A DNA stretch of 64,000 bases from an uncultured Bacillota bacterium (GTDB lineage: Bacteria > Bacillota > Dehalobacteriia > UBA4068 > UBA4997), in the NCBI GenBank assembly GCA_948907985.1, contig CAQWMM010000002.1, positions 20,741-84,740 of the forward strand. The letters are read 5' to 3'. The position numbers and the translations under genes are program-made. The notes below the pieces were generated by a model that was given only the letters and a program-made list of their open reading frames with translations, searched no databases and had not been told where the DNA came from. This document shows, piece after piece, positions 1 to 7,026 of the stretch. Position 1 is the first letter of the stretch. Each line of letters begins with the position of its first letter.

Positions 1-2
1 AT

Positions 3-1109
3 CCGCGCAACCGGATTGTTTTGCAGGAACTGGCGGCAGCCGGCGCGCCGCCGGAGATTTTATATTTAGCCAAGCCCCATATCGGTACCGATATTTTGCG
101 GCAGGTGGTTAAAAACCTGCGCCGGCGGATTATTGCATTGGGCGGCGAGGTGCGTTTTGGCCACCGTTTGTGCGGCCTGCGCCGGGATTTGGGCGGCAAA
201 TTAAGCGCCGCCGAGGTGGCTACGGCCGACGGCGGCTATTGGCTGCCTGCCGACCATTTGATTTTGGCAATCGGCCACAGCGCGCGGGATACCTTTAGCC
301 TGCTGGCGCAAATGGGCTTGGCGATGCAGCCCAAGCCCTTTGCAGTCGGCGTGCGGATTGAACATCTTCAGGCCGACCTGAACCGGGCGCAGTACGGCGG
401 TTTTGCCAATTATGTTGCGGCGGGGGCGCTGCCCCCGGCTGATTATAAACTGGCCGTGCATTTGGCGGAGCGGACGGTTTACAGCTTTTGTATGTGTCCG
501 GGCGGTCAGGTGGTGGGCGCGGCCTCGGAGCAAGGGGGCGTGGTTACTAACGGCATGAGCCTGCACGCCAGAGCCGGCGCCAATGCTAACGCGGCCTTGC
601 TGGTGAACGTCGGCCCGGCGGACTTTCCCCGGCAGAGCGGCTGGCCGCCGGAGTTGGCCGGCGTGGCCTTGCAGCGCCAGCTGGAACAGGCCGCTTTTCA
701 AATGGCCGGCGCGGATTATTGGGCGCCGGCGCAGCTGGTTGGCGATTTTTTGGCCGGTCGGGTTAGCCGGGGTTTTGGCCGGGTGCAGCCCAGTTATCAG
801 CCCGGCGTGCGTCCGGCGGATCTGGCTGGGCTTTTGCCGTCTTTGGCTGCTGACGCGCTTAGGGCGGGCCTGCCCCGGCTGGCGGATCGGCTGCCGCTGT
901 TTGCGGATAAAGAGGCGGTGCTTACCGCGCCGGAAACCCGTTCGTCTTCGCCGGTGCGCCTGCTTAGAGATCCGCAGAGCGGCCAAAGCCTGAACTGCCC
1001 CGGTTTGTTCCCCTGCGGCGAGGGGGCCGGTTACGCCGGGGGAATTGTTTCGGCGGCGGCGGACGGCCTGCGCATGGCCGAGGCGGTTTTAAAAGCCGCC
1101 GGCCAGTGA
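3..1109 (+). CDS. FAD-dependent dehydrogenase, COG2509 type (5' truncated)
   Basis: The reading frame is open from base 3, so the true start lies outside the window. The TTG at 21 is only the first start-like codon inside. The protein resembles the uncharacterised FAD-dependent oxidoreductases of COG2509. It has the segment KPHIGTDILRQVVKNLR, then a GGEVRFG strand, an LAIGHSARDTF nucleotide-binding element and a C-terminal FPCGEGAGYAGGIVSAAADG motif that normally contacts FAD. These proteins are flavoenzymes of unknown substrate, related to the BaiN/HI0933 group. The N-terminal Rossmann GxGxxG motif should lie before base 1 and cannot be checked. It ends 17 bp from the convergent spoIIQ stop. 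Family assignment is fairly secure; the reaction is unknown. Confidence 0.8.
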   Translation, partial: PRNRIVLQELAAAGAPPEILYLAKPHIGTDILRQVVKNLRRRIIALGGEVRFGHRLCGLRRDLGGKLSAAEVATADGGYWLPADHLILAIGHSARDTFSLLAQMGLAMQPKPFAVGVRIEHLQADLNRAQYGGFANYVAAGALPPADYKLAVHLAERTVYSFCMCPGGQVVGAASEQGGVVTNGMSLHARAGANANAALLVNVGPADFPRQSGWPPELAGVALQRQLEQAAFQMAGADYWAPAQLVGDFLAGRVSRGFGRVQPSYQPGVRPADLAGLLPSLAADALRAGLPRLADRLPLFADKEAVLTAPETRSSSPVRLLRDPQSGQSLNCPGLFPCGEGAGYAGGIVSAAADGLRMAEAVLKAAGQ

Positions 1110-1125
1110 TTGCCGGCTGGGCGGG

Positions 1126-1992
1126 TTAGCTGCCAAAGCCATAGGCGGCGGCGTCCAGCGGTTCGCCGTCCAGCGTCAGTTCCCAGTGCAGGTGCGGGGC
1201 CAGTTCATCTTCAAAAGGCGGCGGGGCGCAAAGCTCGCCCAGTTTTTCGCCGGCAATAACCTGCTGGCCTTTTTGCAGCCCGGGCTGAACAGTCAGGCCA
1301 AAATAAGCGCTTTCCAGCTTGCCGTCATGCTCCAGTACAATGCTTTGCCCCAGAAAAGAATCGTCGCTGATCTCTTTAACCGTGCCGGCCAGCGGCGCTA
1401 AAACCGCCGCCCCCAGGCTGCCGGCCAGATCAACGGCGCCGTGGAAACGATAATCGTCAAAGGCCGCGTCATAGCCGTAGCCAAAGCCGCGCAGAATTCC
1501 GTTGCTGCCTTGCAGCATGCCGCTTAAGGGGGGCGTCATGCGGTGCAGGTTGGCCTCCACCGTCAGCAGTTCGTCGCCAACCCAAGGCTCCGGCGCGTTG
1601 TCGATAACTTCGTTTTCAGTCGGATCGTTTGGCGGCTGCGGGGTTTTGTCTGCGGTTTGGGGCGCGGGCGTTTCGTCCGTTTGCTCCGGCGTTATGGTTT
1701 CTTCCGGCTCGGTGGCAGTTTCCGGTTTGCGGACGTTGTCCGGCAGGGTCGCCATGGCCGGCATGCTTATTTGGGTATCCTCGCCTATGTGGGCCTGAAG
1801 CTGTTCGGCCAGATTGACTGTTTTTTCTGCCCGCAGGGGGGCAATCTGCGCCTGCCGCGCGGCGTTGTTAGCCTCCGGGCGCGCGCCGCCAAAGACGGCC
1901 ACCGCGCCTACGGCCAGCACCAGGCCGCCCAGAACCGCCCAACGCATTAACAGCAAATTTGTTTTCAGCTTGTCCGGCTTAAATTTCAGCAT
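1126..1992 (-). CDS. spoIIQ: SpoIIQ-like M23/LytM-domain protein
   Basis: This 288-residue protein has a short cytoplasmic head, one membrane segment (about residues 18-36), a Pro/Glu/Thr-rich linker (about 85-135) and a C-terminal LytM/M23 peptidase domain. SpoIIQ is the forespore partner of SpoIIIAH in the channel that surrounds the engulfed forespore. Unlike the degenerate Bacillus protein, the zinc-ligand pattern is intact: His184 and Asp188 in FHGAVDLAG, and His267-x-His269 in APHLHWEL. It could therefore be an active endopeptidase. It lies 69 bp downstream of spoIID, the order commonly seen in spore formers. The ATG follows AAAGGAGTGG, and that ribosome binding site lies in an 11-bp inverted repeat. 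The name rests on domain plan and neighbour; a generic M23 peptidase is the alternative. Confidence 0.8.
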   Translation of the reverse strand: MLKFKPDKLKTNLLLMRWAVLGGLVLAVGAVAVFGGARPEANNAARQAQIAPLRAEKTVNLAEQLQAHIGEDTQISMPAMATLPDNVRKPETATEPEETITPEQTDETPAPQTADKTPQPPNDPTENEVIDNAPEPWVGDELLTVEANLHRMTPPLSGMLQGSNGILRGFGYGYDAAFDDYRFHGAVDLAGSLGAAVLAPLAGTVKEISDDSFLGQSIVLEHDGKLESAYFGLTVQPGLQKGQQVIAGEKLGELCAPPPFEDELAPHLHWELTLDGEPLDAAAYGFGS

Positions 1993-2053
1993 AAAACCAC
2001 TCCTTTTGTGAAATAATTATTTTGAGATAATTATGGCACGGCGGAGTGGTTTT
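1993..2053 (-). promoter_or_regulatory. Inverted repeat sequestering the spoIIQ ribosome binding site
   Basis: Read on the minus strand, AAAACCACTCC (2053-2043) is followed after 39 nt by GGAGTGGTTTT (2003-1993), which is a perfect 11-bp match. The second arm contains the GGAG of the spoIIQ ribosome binding site and ends one base before the ATG. In a spoIID-spoIIQ read-through mRNA this hairpin would hide the start site. A transcript starting inside the AT-rich loop would lack the first arm and be translated freely. The pairing is seen directly; the regulatory role is inferred. Confidence 0.5.
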
Positions 2054-2061
2054 TATACTTC

Positions 2062-3030
2062 TTAAGCGTCGGAATCAGCCAAATCTTCAATACTCACAAT
2101 ATCGCAGCCGGCGTAATATACCGCCAGAATCTGCCGCCAGCTGTAGCCCTGCGCCGCCAGACCGCCGGCCCCCTGCTGGCACAGGCCCACGCCGTGGCCG
2201 CGCCCCAGGCTGGTGAACCAAAAGCCCTCTTTGGCTTCCAGCCAGGCGAAGTTGGCCGAGGGCAGGCTGAGCAGCTGCCGAAAGTCGCTGCCCGTCCAGC
2301 GTTGGCTGCCGCAGCGGACTTCTTTAACCCGGCCGCTGGGCGTGTTTTGGGCAATATAGAGCAGAGCAAGCTGGCTGACTGGTACCTCCAGACGCTCGGC
2401 CAGCTGTTCTTTGGGCCAAAAGCTGCCGCTTACCGGGCAGTTTGTGTCCCAATAGCAGGCGGCGGCGGGATAATAGCTGCTGCCTCCCCAGCAGGCGGCG
2501 CTGGTTTCCGTTTGGCCGCCGCAGCAGGCGTGGAAATAGGCCGGCACTATTTGGCCGTCTTTAGCCAGTACCAGACCGTAGGTGTTCTCGCTGGCCTGGC
2601 GGAGTTTGTTTTCATATTCGCCAAAAGCGCCGCCGAAGCGTTTGCGCCGGCCGGCCTCATCCAGGTAGGCCAGACAGTGGGTGCTGTCGTCGCAGATTTC
2701 GCCCGTGCTCCGGTATTTTTGCCAGGCATAGGTTCGGGCGGCCACCGCCTGAGCCGCCAGAGCCTCCTCACCATAAGCGGCCGGCATTTCTGCCGCCACA
2801 AAACCCACCACCGCCTCTTCCAGATCAATTTCTGTTGTCTGCGGTGCGTCCTGGCCGTCGGCGGTGCGTGTCAGCTGCAAATAATAATGCTGACGTTCAT
2901 CTTCTGCCGGCGGTTTTTTTTGCCAAAAATCTGGCAGGGTTAAACCAAAATGCTGAAAAAGCCAATATAACAGCAGCAATGCGGCCAGCGCGCTTAAAAG
3001 CGGCCCCAGCCAAACGGTTTTGTGGCGCAT
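2062..3030 (-). CDS. spoIID: Stage II sporulation protein D, peptidoglycan lytic transglycosylase
   Basis: SpoIID cuts glycan strands during engulfment of the forespore, working with SpoIIP and SpoIIM in the mother-cell membrane. The protein has an N-terminal membrane anchor (about residues 6-24), then the SpoIID domain with LEEAVVGFVAAEMP, an AAQAVAARTYAW helix that carries the usual catalytic-glutamate region just before it, a CCGGQTE motif and a C-terminal GRGHGVGLCQQGA signature. The start was set at the ATG at 3030 because GGGGGAGG lies 8 nt upstream; a longer reading from TTG at 3048 would overlap that site. It is the first gene of a spoIID-spoIIQ pair. No sigma-A-like promoter is evident upstream, as expected if a sporulation sigma factor reads it. 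Confidence 0.92.
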   Translation of the reverse strand: MRHKTVWLGPLLSALAALLLLYWLFQHFGLTLPDFWQKKPPAEDERQHYYLQLTRTADGQDAPQTTEIDLEEAVVGFVAAEMPAAYGEEALAAQAVAARTYAWQKYRSTGEICDDSTHCLAYLDEAGRRKRFGGAFGEYENKLRQASENTYGLVLAKDGQIVPAYFHACCGGQTETSAACWGGSSYYPAAACYWDTNCPVSGSFWPKEQLAERLEVPVSQLALLYIAQNTPSGRVKEVRCGSQRWTGSDFRQLLSLPSANFAWLEAKEGFWFTSLGRGHGVGLCQQGAGGLAAQGYSWRQILAVYYAGCDIVSIEDLADSDA

Positions 3031-3126
3031 AAGCAGAACCTCCCCCAAAAAACATATTAAAATTTATGGTTGAGCCGCCAAAATATCCCGGCAAAAATAA
3101 GCTTTATTCTGCTTGAAAACCTTGTT

Positions 3127-3155
3127 TTTACGGATGTTTTGTGTTATGATATAAT
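3127..3155 (+). promoter_or_regulatory. Sigma-A-like promoter of the 3223 gene
   Basis: TTTACG (3127-3132) and TATAAT (3150-3155) are separated by 17 bp. A TG at 3147-3148 makes an extended -10 element. Transcription would start near 3162, about 60 nt before the gene. Confidence 0.6.
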
Positions 3156-3222
3156 TTAACGTCAAGTTTTTTTGTTGGTATAGTGTACAGACGTAAAGAA
3201 AACAGGGAAAGGTAGTTTAATA

Positions 3223-5466
3223 ATGATGAAGAAAAAATTTTGTGCAGTTATGGCGCTGCTGTTTTGTTTACTGCCCGGTTTGGCCTGGGCGGATGAAACC
3301 GCGCCCGATGTGGCCGGCGCTGGCCAGCAAGCTGAACAGGGGGAGCCGGATAATGCGGCGGAAGAGCAGCAGCCCGGCGAACCGTCAGACGAGCAGCAGC
3401 CGGCGGACGGTCAGACGGAGCAGCCGGAACAACCGGGGGATGAACAGGATAATCCCCCCCTGCAGCCTGCCGGCGCCATTGTCGATCCGGCGCTGAATCA
3501 GGTTAAGCTGACGCTGGACAGCAAATGGGCGCTGGTGCGGGGGCAAAGCCAACAGATTGAGGCCGCGCCGCTGACGATTAACGATACTACCATGCTGCCG
3601 CTGCGTTTTATCGCGCAGGATATTTTGAACGCGCAGGTGGATTGGAACGCCGAAACCAAACAGGTTAAGGTTATTCGCGGCCAGCTTGCCCTGTTGGTGG
3701 ATTTGACGGCCGGACAGGTTTGGGTGGGCGATCAGCCCTACGCGATGGCGGTTCCGCCCACGGTTATTGACGATCGCACCTACATTCCGCTGCGCCTGAT
3801 AACCGAACTGATGGATTGCCAGGTGCAGTATGATCCGCAGGAGCACAGCATTTTAATTACGTTGCCGCCGGAATACGAGCCGGAGCCGCCGGTGGCGGAT
3901 ATTTCCTATCGCCCGGCCACGGCCGGCCAGACTGTTGAATATGACGACCGCAGTTATGATCCGCAAAATCTGCCGATTATTGAGCGGGAGTGGACGGTTA
4001 CGGACAGCCAGGGGCAGAGTAAAAGCGGCGAAAGTCTATACTGGCTTTTTTATCAAAAGCAGGGCGGCGATTATGTGATCGGCTACCGTGTGAAGAACTC
4101 TCTGGGGCTGTGGAGCGAGCCAGTGGTGGTTGATTTTCGGCTGGAGGACAACCGTCCGCCGGCAATTACCCGTCTTTCGGCGCTGCAAACCGAGGTGGCC
4201 GTTGGCCAGCGGGTGGATATATCCTATTTGTATGATAACGAAGAATGGGAAGATCTGACCAGTATTAACTTCAGCTATTTCTGGGAGGATGATAAGGGCA
4301 ATAAGATTACCAAGCTGGGCAAGCCGGCGGCCTTTTTCCGGCCGGGCACGCACACTGTCAGCCTGCGTTTGCAGGATGCTTTCGGCCAGTGGAGCGAACC
4401 CGAGGAACTGGTTTTTGAGGTTAGCGACAAAATTATGGCAACCGAAGCGCAATTCCGTTTTCATAATCCCAGCCCCGGCGAAATTTTTCTGAACCTGTCC
4501 CGGTTCAATTTCAGCGGGCTGGCGCAGGCGCAGACTACCGCTTTGCAAGCCCAGAACGTGGTACTTCTGGACAGCAACAGCCCGGAGAAAGTATCCGCTC
4601 CCGGCGTGCTTTATAAAGATACGGCCAGCGGCAATATTTCGGTGCATTATCACCATTTGAACAACACCGCCGGCAATTTGAAAATTCACATGGTGGCGCA
4701 TAACGAAACTGACGCGCCGCTGACCTTTACCATCGGCAAGCTGGGTTTCGCCGGCCCCTCGCAGGACCCCATGCAGGTGGGCTATATTGAAAACCAGAAC
4801 TATCTTGGCTCCACCGCCCTGAATCGCACTGTAACCTTGCAGCCGGGCGAAAAATATCTGCTGAACGCCGACCAGAAAATGGAACTTAAACCTGATTATT
4901 TGCAATCCGGTTTGGTGGATATTTACACCGAGGGCCGGCTGACGGTGGCCGTTGCCGCGATGTATCCGGACAGCGACTGGCGCAACTACACCTATTTAAG
5001 CCCGCTTAATTCTGCGCCGCCGCAAAGCCGCGGCACCTATCAGAACGCGGCCTATGACGCCAGTATAACCGTTGGCGGCGAGTCGCAAAAGATTATGCTG
5101 GGTTATCCCGAATCTTTTGCCGGTTTTATTGGCAATTATCTGTTGCAGGGCGTGGACGCGCTGACCGGCGGGGCGACGGAAAACAAGGGCAACTACGGCG
5201 TGGTGCATACGCTGCATATCACTGCTACTGAACGCTGCGGTTTGTTGATTAATCCGCGCGGTTCCATTTACCGCGGCGCGTTGCTGTTTAACGGCGAGGT
5301 CTGCAAGCTTAGCGCTACCGATCAGATCCAAACCAACCATGAAGCGGTGGTCATCGGCATTATCGAGGCCGGCGAAACTGCCACCGTAACCTATATTTCG
5401 CCGGACGGCTCGGACTCGCCGGCCCTGCTGGTGGCAATCCCGGAAAAGGAATGGCAGAACTATTAA
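3223..5466 (+). CDS. Secreted stalk-domain (copper amine oxidase N-like) surface protein
   Basis: This 747-residue exported protein has a clear signal peptide (MMKKKF, a hydrophobic stretch, then AWA before the cut). A Glu/Gln/Pro-rich low-complexity stretch (about 25-80) follows. Next comes a copper-amine-oxidase N-terminal-like (stalk) domain with two repeats ending in LPLRFIAQ and IPLRLITEL (about 88-215). Two PKD/Ig-like units follow (about 220-400; VEYDDRSYDP and PGTHTVSLRLQDAFGQW). The remaining ~350 residues are not recognised. Such proteins are common at the surface of Clostridia; none of this implies copper or amine oxidase activity. The ATG pair at 3223 follows AGGGAAAGG. It has its own promoter and is probably co-transcribed with the next gene, 17 bp downstream. 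Confidence 0.75.
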   Translation: MMKKKFCAVMALLFCLLPGLAWADETAPDVAGAGQQAEQGEPDNAAEEQQPGEPSDEQQPADGQTEQPEQPGDEQDNPPLQPAGAIVDPALNQVKLTLDSKWALVRGQSQQIEAAPLTINDTTMLPLRFIAQDILNAQVDWNAETKQVKVIRGQLALLVDLTAGQVWVGDQPYAMAVPPTVIDDRTYIPLRLITELMDCQVQYDPQEHSILITLPPEYEPEPPVADISYRPATAGQTVEYDDRSYDPQNLPIIEREWTVTDSQGQSKSGESLYWLFYQKQGGDYVIGYRVKNSLGLWSEPVVVDFRLEDNRPPAITRLSALQTEVAVGQRVDISYLYDNEEWEDLTSINFSYFWEDDKGNKITKLGKPAAFFRPGTHTVSLRLQDAFGQWSEPEELVFEVSDKIMATEAQFRFHNPSPGEIFLNLSRFNFSGLAQAQTTALQAQNVVLLDSNSPEKVSAPGVLYKDTASGNISVHYHHLNNTAGNLKIHMVAHNETDAPLTFTIGKLGFAGPSQDPMQVGYIENQNYLGSTALNRTVTLQPGEKYLLNADQKMELKPDYLQSGLVDIYTEGRLTVAVAAMYPDSDWRNYTYLSPLNSAPPQSRGTYQNAAYDASITVGGESQKIMLGYPESFAGFIGNYLLQGVDALTGGATENKGNYGVVHTLHITATERCGLLINPRGSIYRGALLFNGEVCKLSATDQIQTNHEAVVIGIIEAGETATVTYISPDGSDSPALLVAIPEKEWQNY

Positions 5467-5483
5467 TAATGGGGGAAACAGCA

Positions 5484-5999
5484 ATGCAGAATTACGATTT
5501 TTTGTCAAAATTCAGCAAGGATGAGCTGATTAAACTGATTGAAAATTATGCCAAAAACTGGCTGGCGATGGATGGGGTTTGGTTTCAATCTGTGGAGCGC
5601 AAAAACGGTATGGATGCGGCGATGTTCCATGATTTGGAGGTTTGGCGCAGCTTTACGGTGATTGAGGCCAAACGGATTAAGGAGTTTCTGCACCTGGGTG
5701 AGCAGCCGGGGCTAGTCGGCCTGGCGCAGGCTTTGCAGCTTCGTTTTTACGCCAATATTAACGAGGCGCAAACTGAACTTTGTGAGGATAAGCTGATTTA
5801 TACCATGACGCAATGCCGGGTGCAGACGGCGCGCGCCAGGAAAGGTCTGCCTTTCCACCCTTGCAAGGCGGTGGGCGTGATTGAATACGGCGATTTTGCC
5901 AAAACTATTGACAGCCGTATTCAGTGCCGCTGCCTAAGCTGCTATCCGGATGTTGATGATGATAGCTGTTGCTGCAAATGGGAGTTTACCCTGCATTAA
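5484..5999 (+). CDS. Cysteine-rich cytosolic protein, DUF6125-like
   Basis: This is a 171-residue soluble protein without signal or membrane segment. The start is the ATG at 5484, preceded by GGGGGAAAC; an in-frame TTG at 5451 would overlap the previous gene. The N-terminal half (LIENYAKNWLAMDGVWFQSVE) and the central helical part resemble proteins annotated DUF6125, seen in anaerobes. The C-terminus has a dense cysteine cluster (CRCLSCYP, then SCCCKW), with CKAVG before it, that could bind a metal or iron-sulphur cluster. Function is unknown. It follows the stalk protein by 17 bp and is followed by a terminator. The family name is a recollection from motif layout, not a search. Confidence 0.55.
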   Translation: MQNYDFLSKFSKDELIKLIENYAKNWLAMDGVWFQSVERKNGMDAAMFHDLEVWRSFTVIEAKRIKEFLHLGEQPGLVGLAQALQLRFYANINEAQTELCEDKLIYTMTQCRVQTARARKGLPFHPCKAVGVIEYGDFAKTIDSRIQCRCLSCYPDVDDDSCCCKWEFTLH

Positions 6000-6011
6000 A
6001 CCATACATATA

Positions 6012-6050
6012 ATTCGGTCGCTTAGCTCGATTTAGTGGCCGGATTTTTTT
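6012..6050 (+). terminator. Rho-independent terminator
   Basis: A stem with several G-U pairs, ATTCGGTCGCT (6012-6022) against AGTGGCCGGAT (6034-6044), is followed by a run of T to 6050. It closes the stalk protein/DUF6125 unit before hicAB. Confidence 0.6.
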
Positions 6051-6060
6051 GTAAAAACAC

Positions 6061-6089
6061 TTGATTTATACATATCAAATGTGTATAAT
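6061..6089 (+). promoter_or_regulatory. hicAB promoter with operator-like palindrome
   Basis: TTGATT (6061-6066) and TATAAT (6084-6089) are separated by 17 bp. The spacer and -10 are covered by an imperfect palindrome, TATACATAT-CAA-ATGTGTATA (6067-6087), with 8 of 9 arm positions paired. This is the expected position for an autoregulatory operator bound by HicB. The spacing and repeat are seen; the binding is inferred. Confidence 0.65.
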
Positions 6090-6110
6090 AAATTTGCGGG
6101 AGGGTTGGAT

Positions 6111-6284
6111 ATGAAAAGGCGGGATTTAATTAAACTTTTGGAAAAAAATGGCTGGTGGTTTAAGCGTGATGGCGCTAATCATGATATTTACACAAATGGA
6201 ATAGATTGTGAACCAATATCCCGACAGCGAGAAATAAAGGAAAGCGTGGCCAGGGCGATTATTAAAAGGCGTGGTCTAAAATAA
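6111..6284 (+). CDS. hicA: HicA-type mRNA interferase toxin
   Basis: HicA toxins are small double-stranded-RNA-binding-fold proteins that cut mRNA, with a conserved histidine in a G-x-x-H motif. This 57-residue protein has the usual order: MKRRDLIKLLEKNGW at the start, then FKRDGANHDIYT with the catalytic His near residue 22, then ISRQREIKESVARAIIK. The start ATG at 6111 follows GGGAGGG; a GTG at 6081 lies inside the promoter and is rejected. hicB follows after 18 bp. The AT-rich composition compared with the flanks fits a mobile module. The usual length of HicA is 55-85 residues. Confidence 0.9.
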   Translation: MKRRDLIKLLEKNGWWFKRDGANHDIYTNGIDCEPISRQREIKESVARAIIKRRGLK

Positions 6285-6302
6285 TAAAGGGGAGTGTGAA
6301 CA

Positions 6303-6695
6303 ATGAAAGCTGTTTTTCCGGTAATTTTTACCAAACTTGAAGATGGATATATGGCCTATGTACCTGATATGGACATTAATACGCAGGGTGATGATTTGGC
6401 AGAGGCTATTGAAATGGCGCGCGATGCCATAGGTATAATGGGTATTGATATGGAAGATGAGGGTAAGCCTGTCCCGGCCCCCTCTAAACCGGATCAGATT
6501 GTCTGCGGCGTTGGTGAGATTGTTTCAATGGTGGACATTGATTTTATGGCTTATCGTCGGGCGAATGAACGGCGGACAGTTAGACGCAATGTTTCTTTGC
6601 CGTCCTGGTTGAATGTGGAGGCCGAAAAAGCCGGGCTTAATGTTTCCGCTGTTTTACAGTCGGCTTTGAAACGAGAGTTGCATATTAACGAATAA
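6303..6695 (+). CDS. hicB: HicB-type antitoxin
   Basis: HicB neutralises HicA and represses the operon. This 130-residue protein has the N-terminal partly degraded RNase H-like fold typical of the family (FPVIFTKLEDGYMAYVPDM, with GDDLAEAIEMARDAIG). Its C-terminus (about 95-130; RRNVSLPSWLNVEAEKAGLNVSAVLQSALKREL, quoted here only as key blocks NVSLPSWL and NVSAVLQ) looks like a ribbon-helix-helix DNA-binding tail. That suits the palindrome upstream of hicA. The ATG at 6303 follows AAAGGGGAG. The pair looks complete and functional. Confidence 0.9.
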   Translation: MKAVFPVIFTKLEDGYMAYVPDMDINTQGDDLAEAIEMARDAIGIMGIDMEDEGKPVPAPSKPDQIVCGVGEIVSMVDIDFMAYRRANERRTVRRNVSLPSWLNVEAEKAGLNVSAVLQSALKRELHINE

Positions 6696-6735
6696 AAAAA
6701 GTGCGCCGCCCCTCTTTTGAAAAGGGGCGGCGCAC
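6691..6735 (-). terminator. Strong hairpin terminator for tRNA-Pro
   Basis: A perfect 13-bp stem (GTGCGCCGCCCCT, 6701-6713, with 6723-6735) has a 9-nt loop. Read on the minus strand it is followed by seven T residues (6700-6694), so it ends the tRNA transcript. In the plus direction it lacks a T run but would still close hicB mRNA against exonucleases. Confidence 0.8.
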
Positions 6736-6765
6736 TGTTGGTCTGGATCATTTCAGCCAGAAAAA

Positions 6766-6842
6766 TGGTCGGGATGACAGGATTCGAACCTGCGGCCCTC
6801 TGGTCCCAAACCAGATGCGCTACCAAACTGCGCTACATCCCG
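6766..6842 (-). tRNA. tRNA-Pro (UGG)
   Basis: On the minus strand this 77-nt sequence has a 7-bp acceptor stem (CGGGATG with CATCCCG), a D-arm with AGCGCAGTTTGGTAGCGC, an anticodon stem-loop TCTGG-TTTGGGA-CCAGA giving anticodon TGG, a T-arm containing GGTTCGAATCC and an encoded 3' CCA. It has its own promoter and terminator. UGG reads all or most proline codons. Confidence 0.96.
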
Positions 6843-6861
6843 ATATACAGTTCAATTTAAT

Positions 6862-6890
6862 ATTATAGGCAAAAAAGGGCGTTTTGTCAA
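6862..6890 (-). promoter_or_regulatory. tRNA-Pro promoter
   Basis: On the minus strand TTGACA (6890-6885) and TATAAT (6867-6862) are spaced 17 bp apart, a consensus sigma-A promoter about 20 nt before the tRNA. Confidence 0.85.
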
Positions 6891-6941
6891 TCTATAATTG
6901 CAAAATTTTGTAAAAATTTTTAGGAAAAATTTTCAGCGGTA

Positions 6942-6970
6942 TTGTCTAATGGCGAAAAATATTATATAAT
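6942..6970 (+). promoter_or_regulatory. Promoter of aminotransferase-map operon
   Basis: TTGTCT (6942-6947) and TATAAT (6965-6970) are spaced 17 bp apart, with a start near 6977 about 50 nt before the ATG at 7027. Confidence 0.7.
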
Positions 6971-7026
6971 ATGTACAAATATTAACGGACTAATTTTATT
7001 CATAGATTTTTAGGAGATGAAATAAA

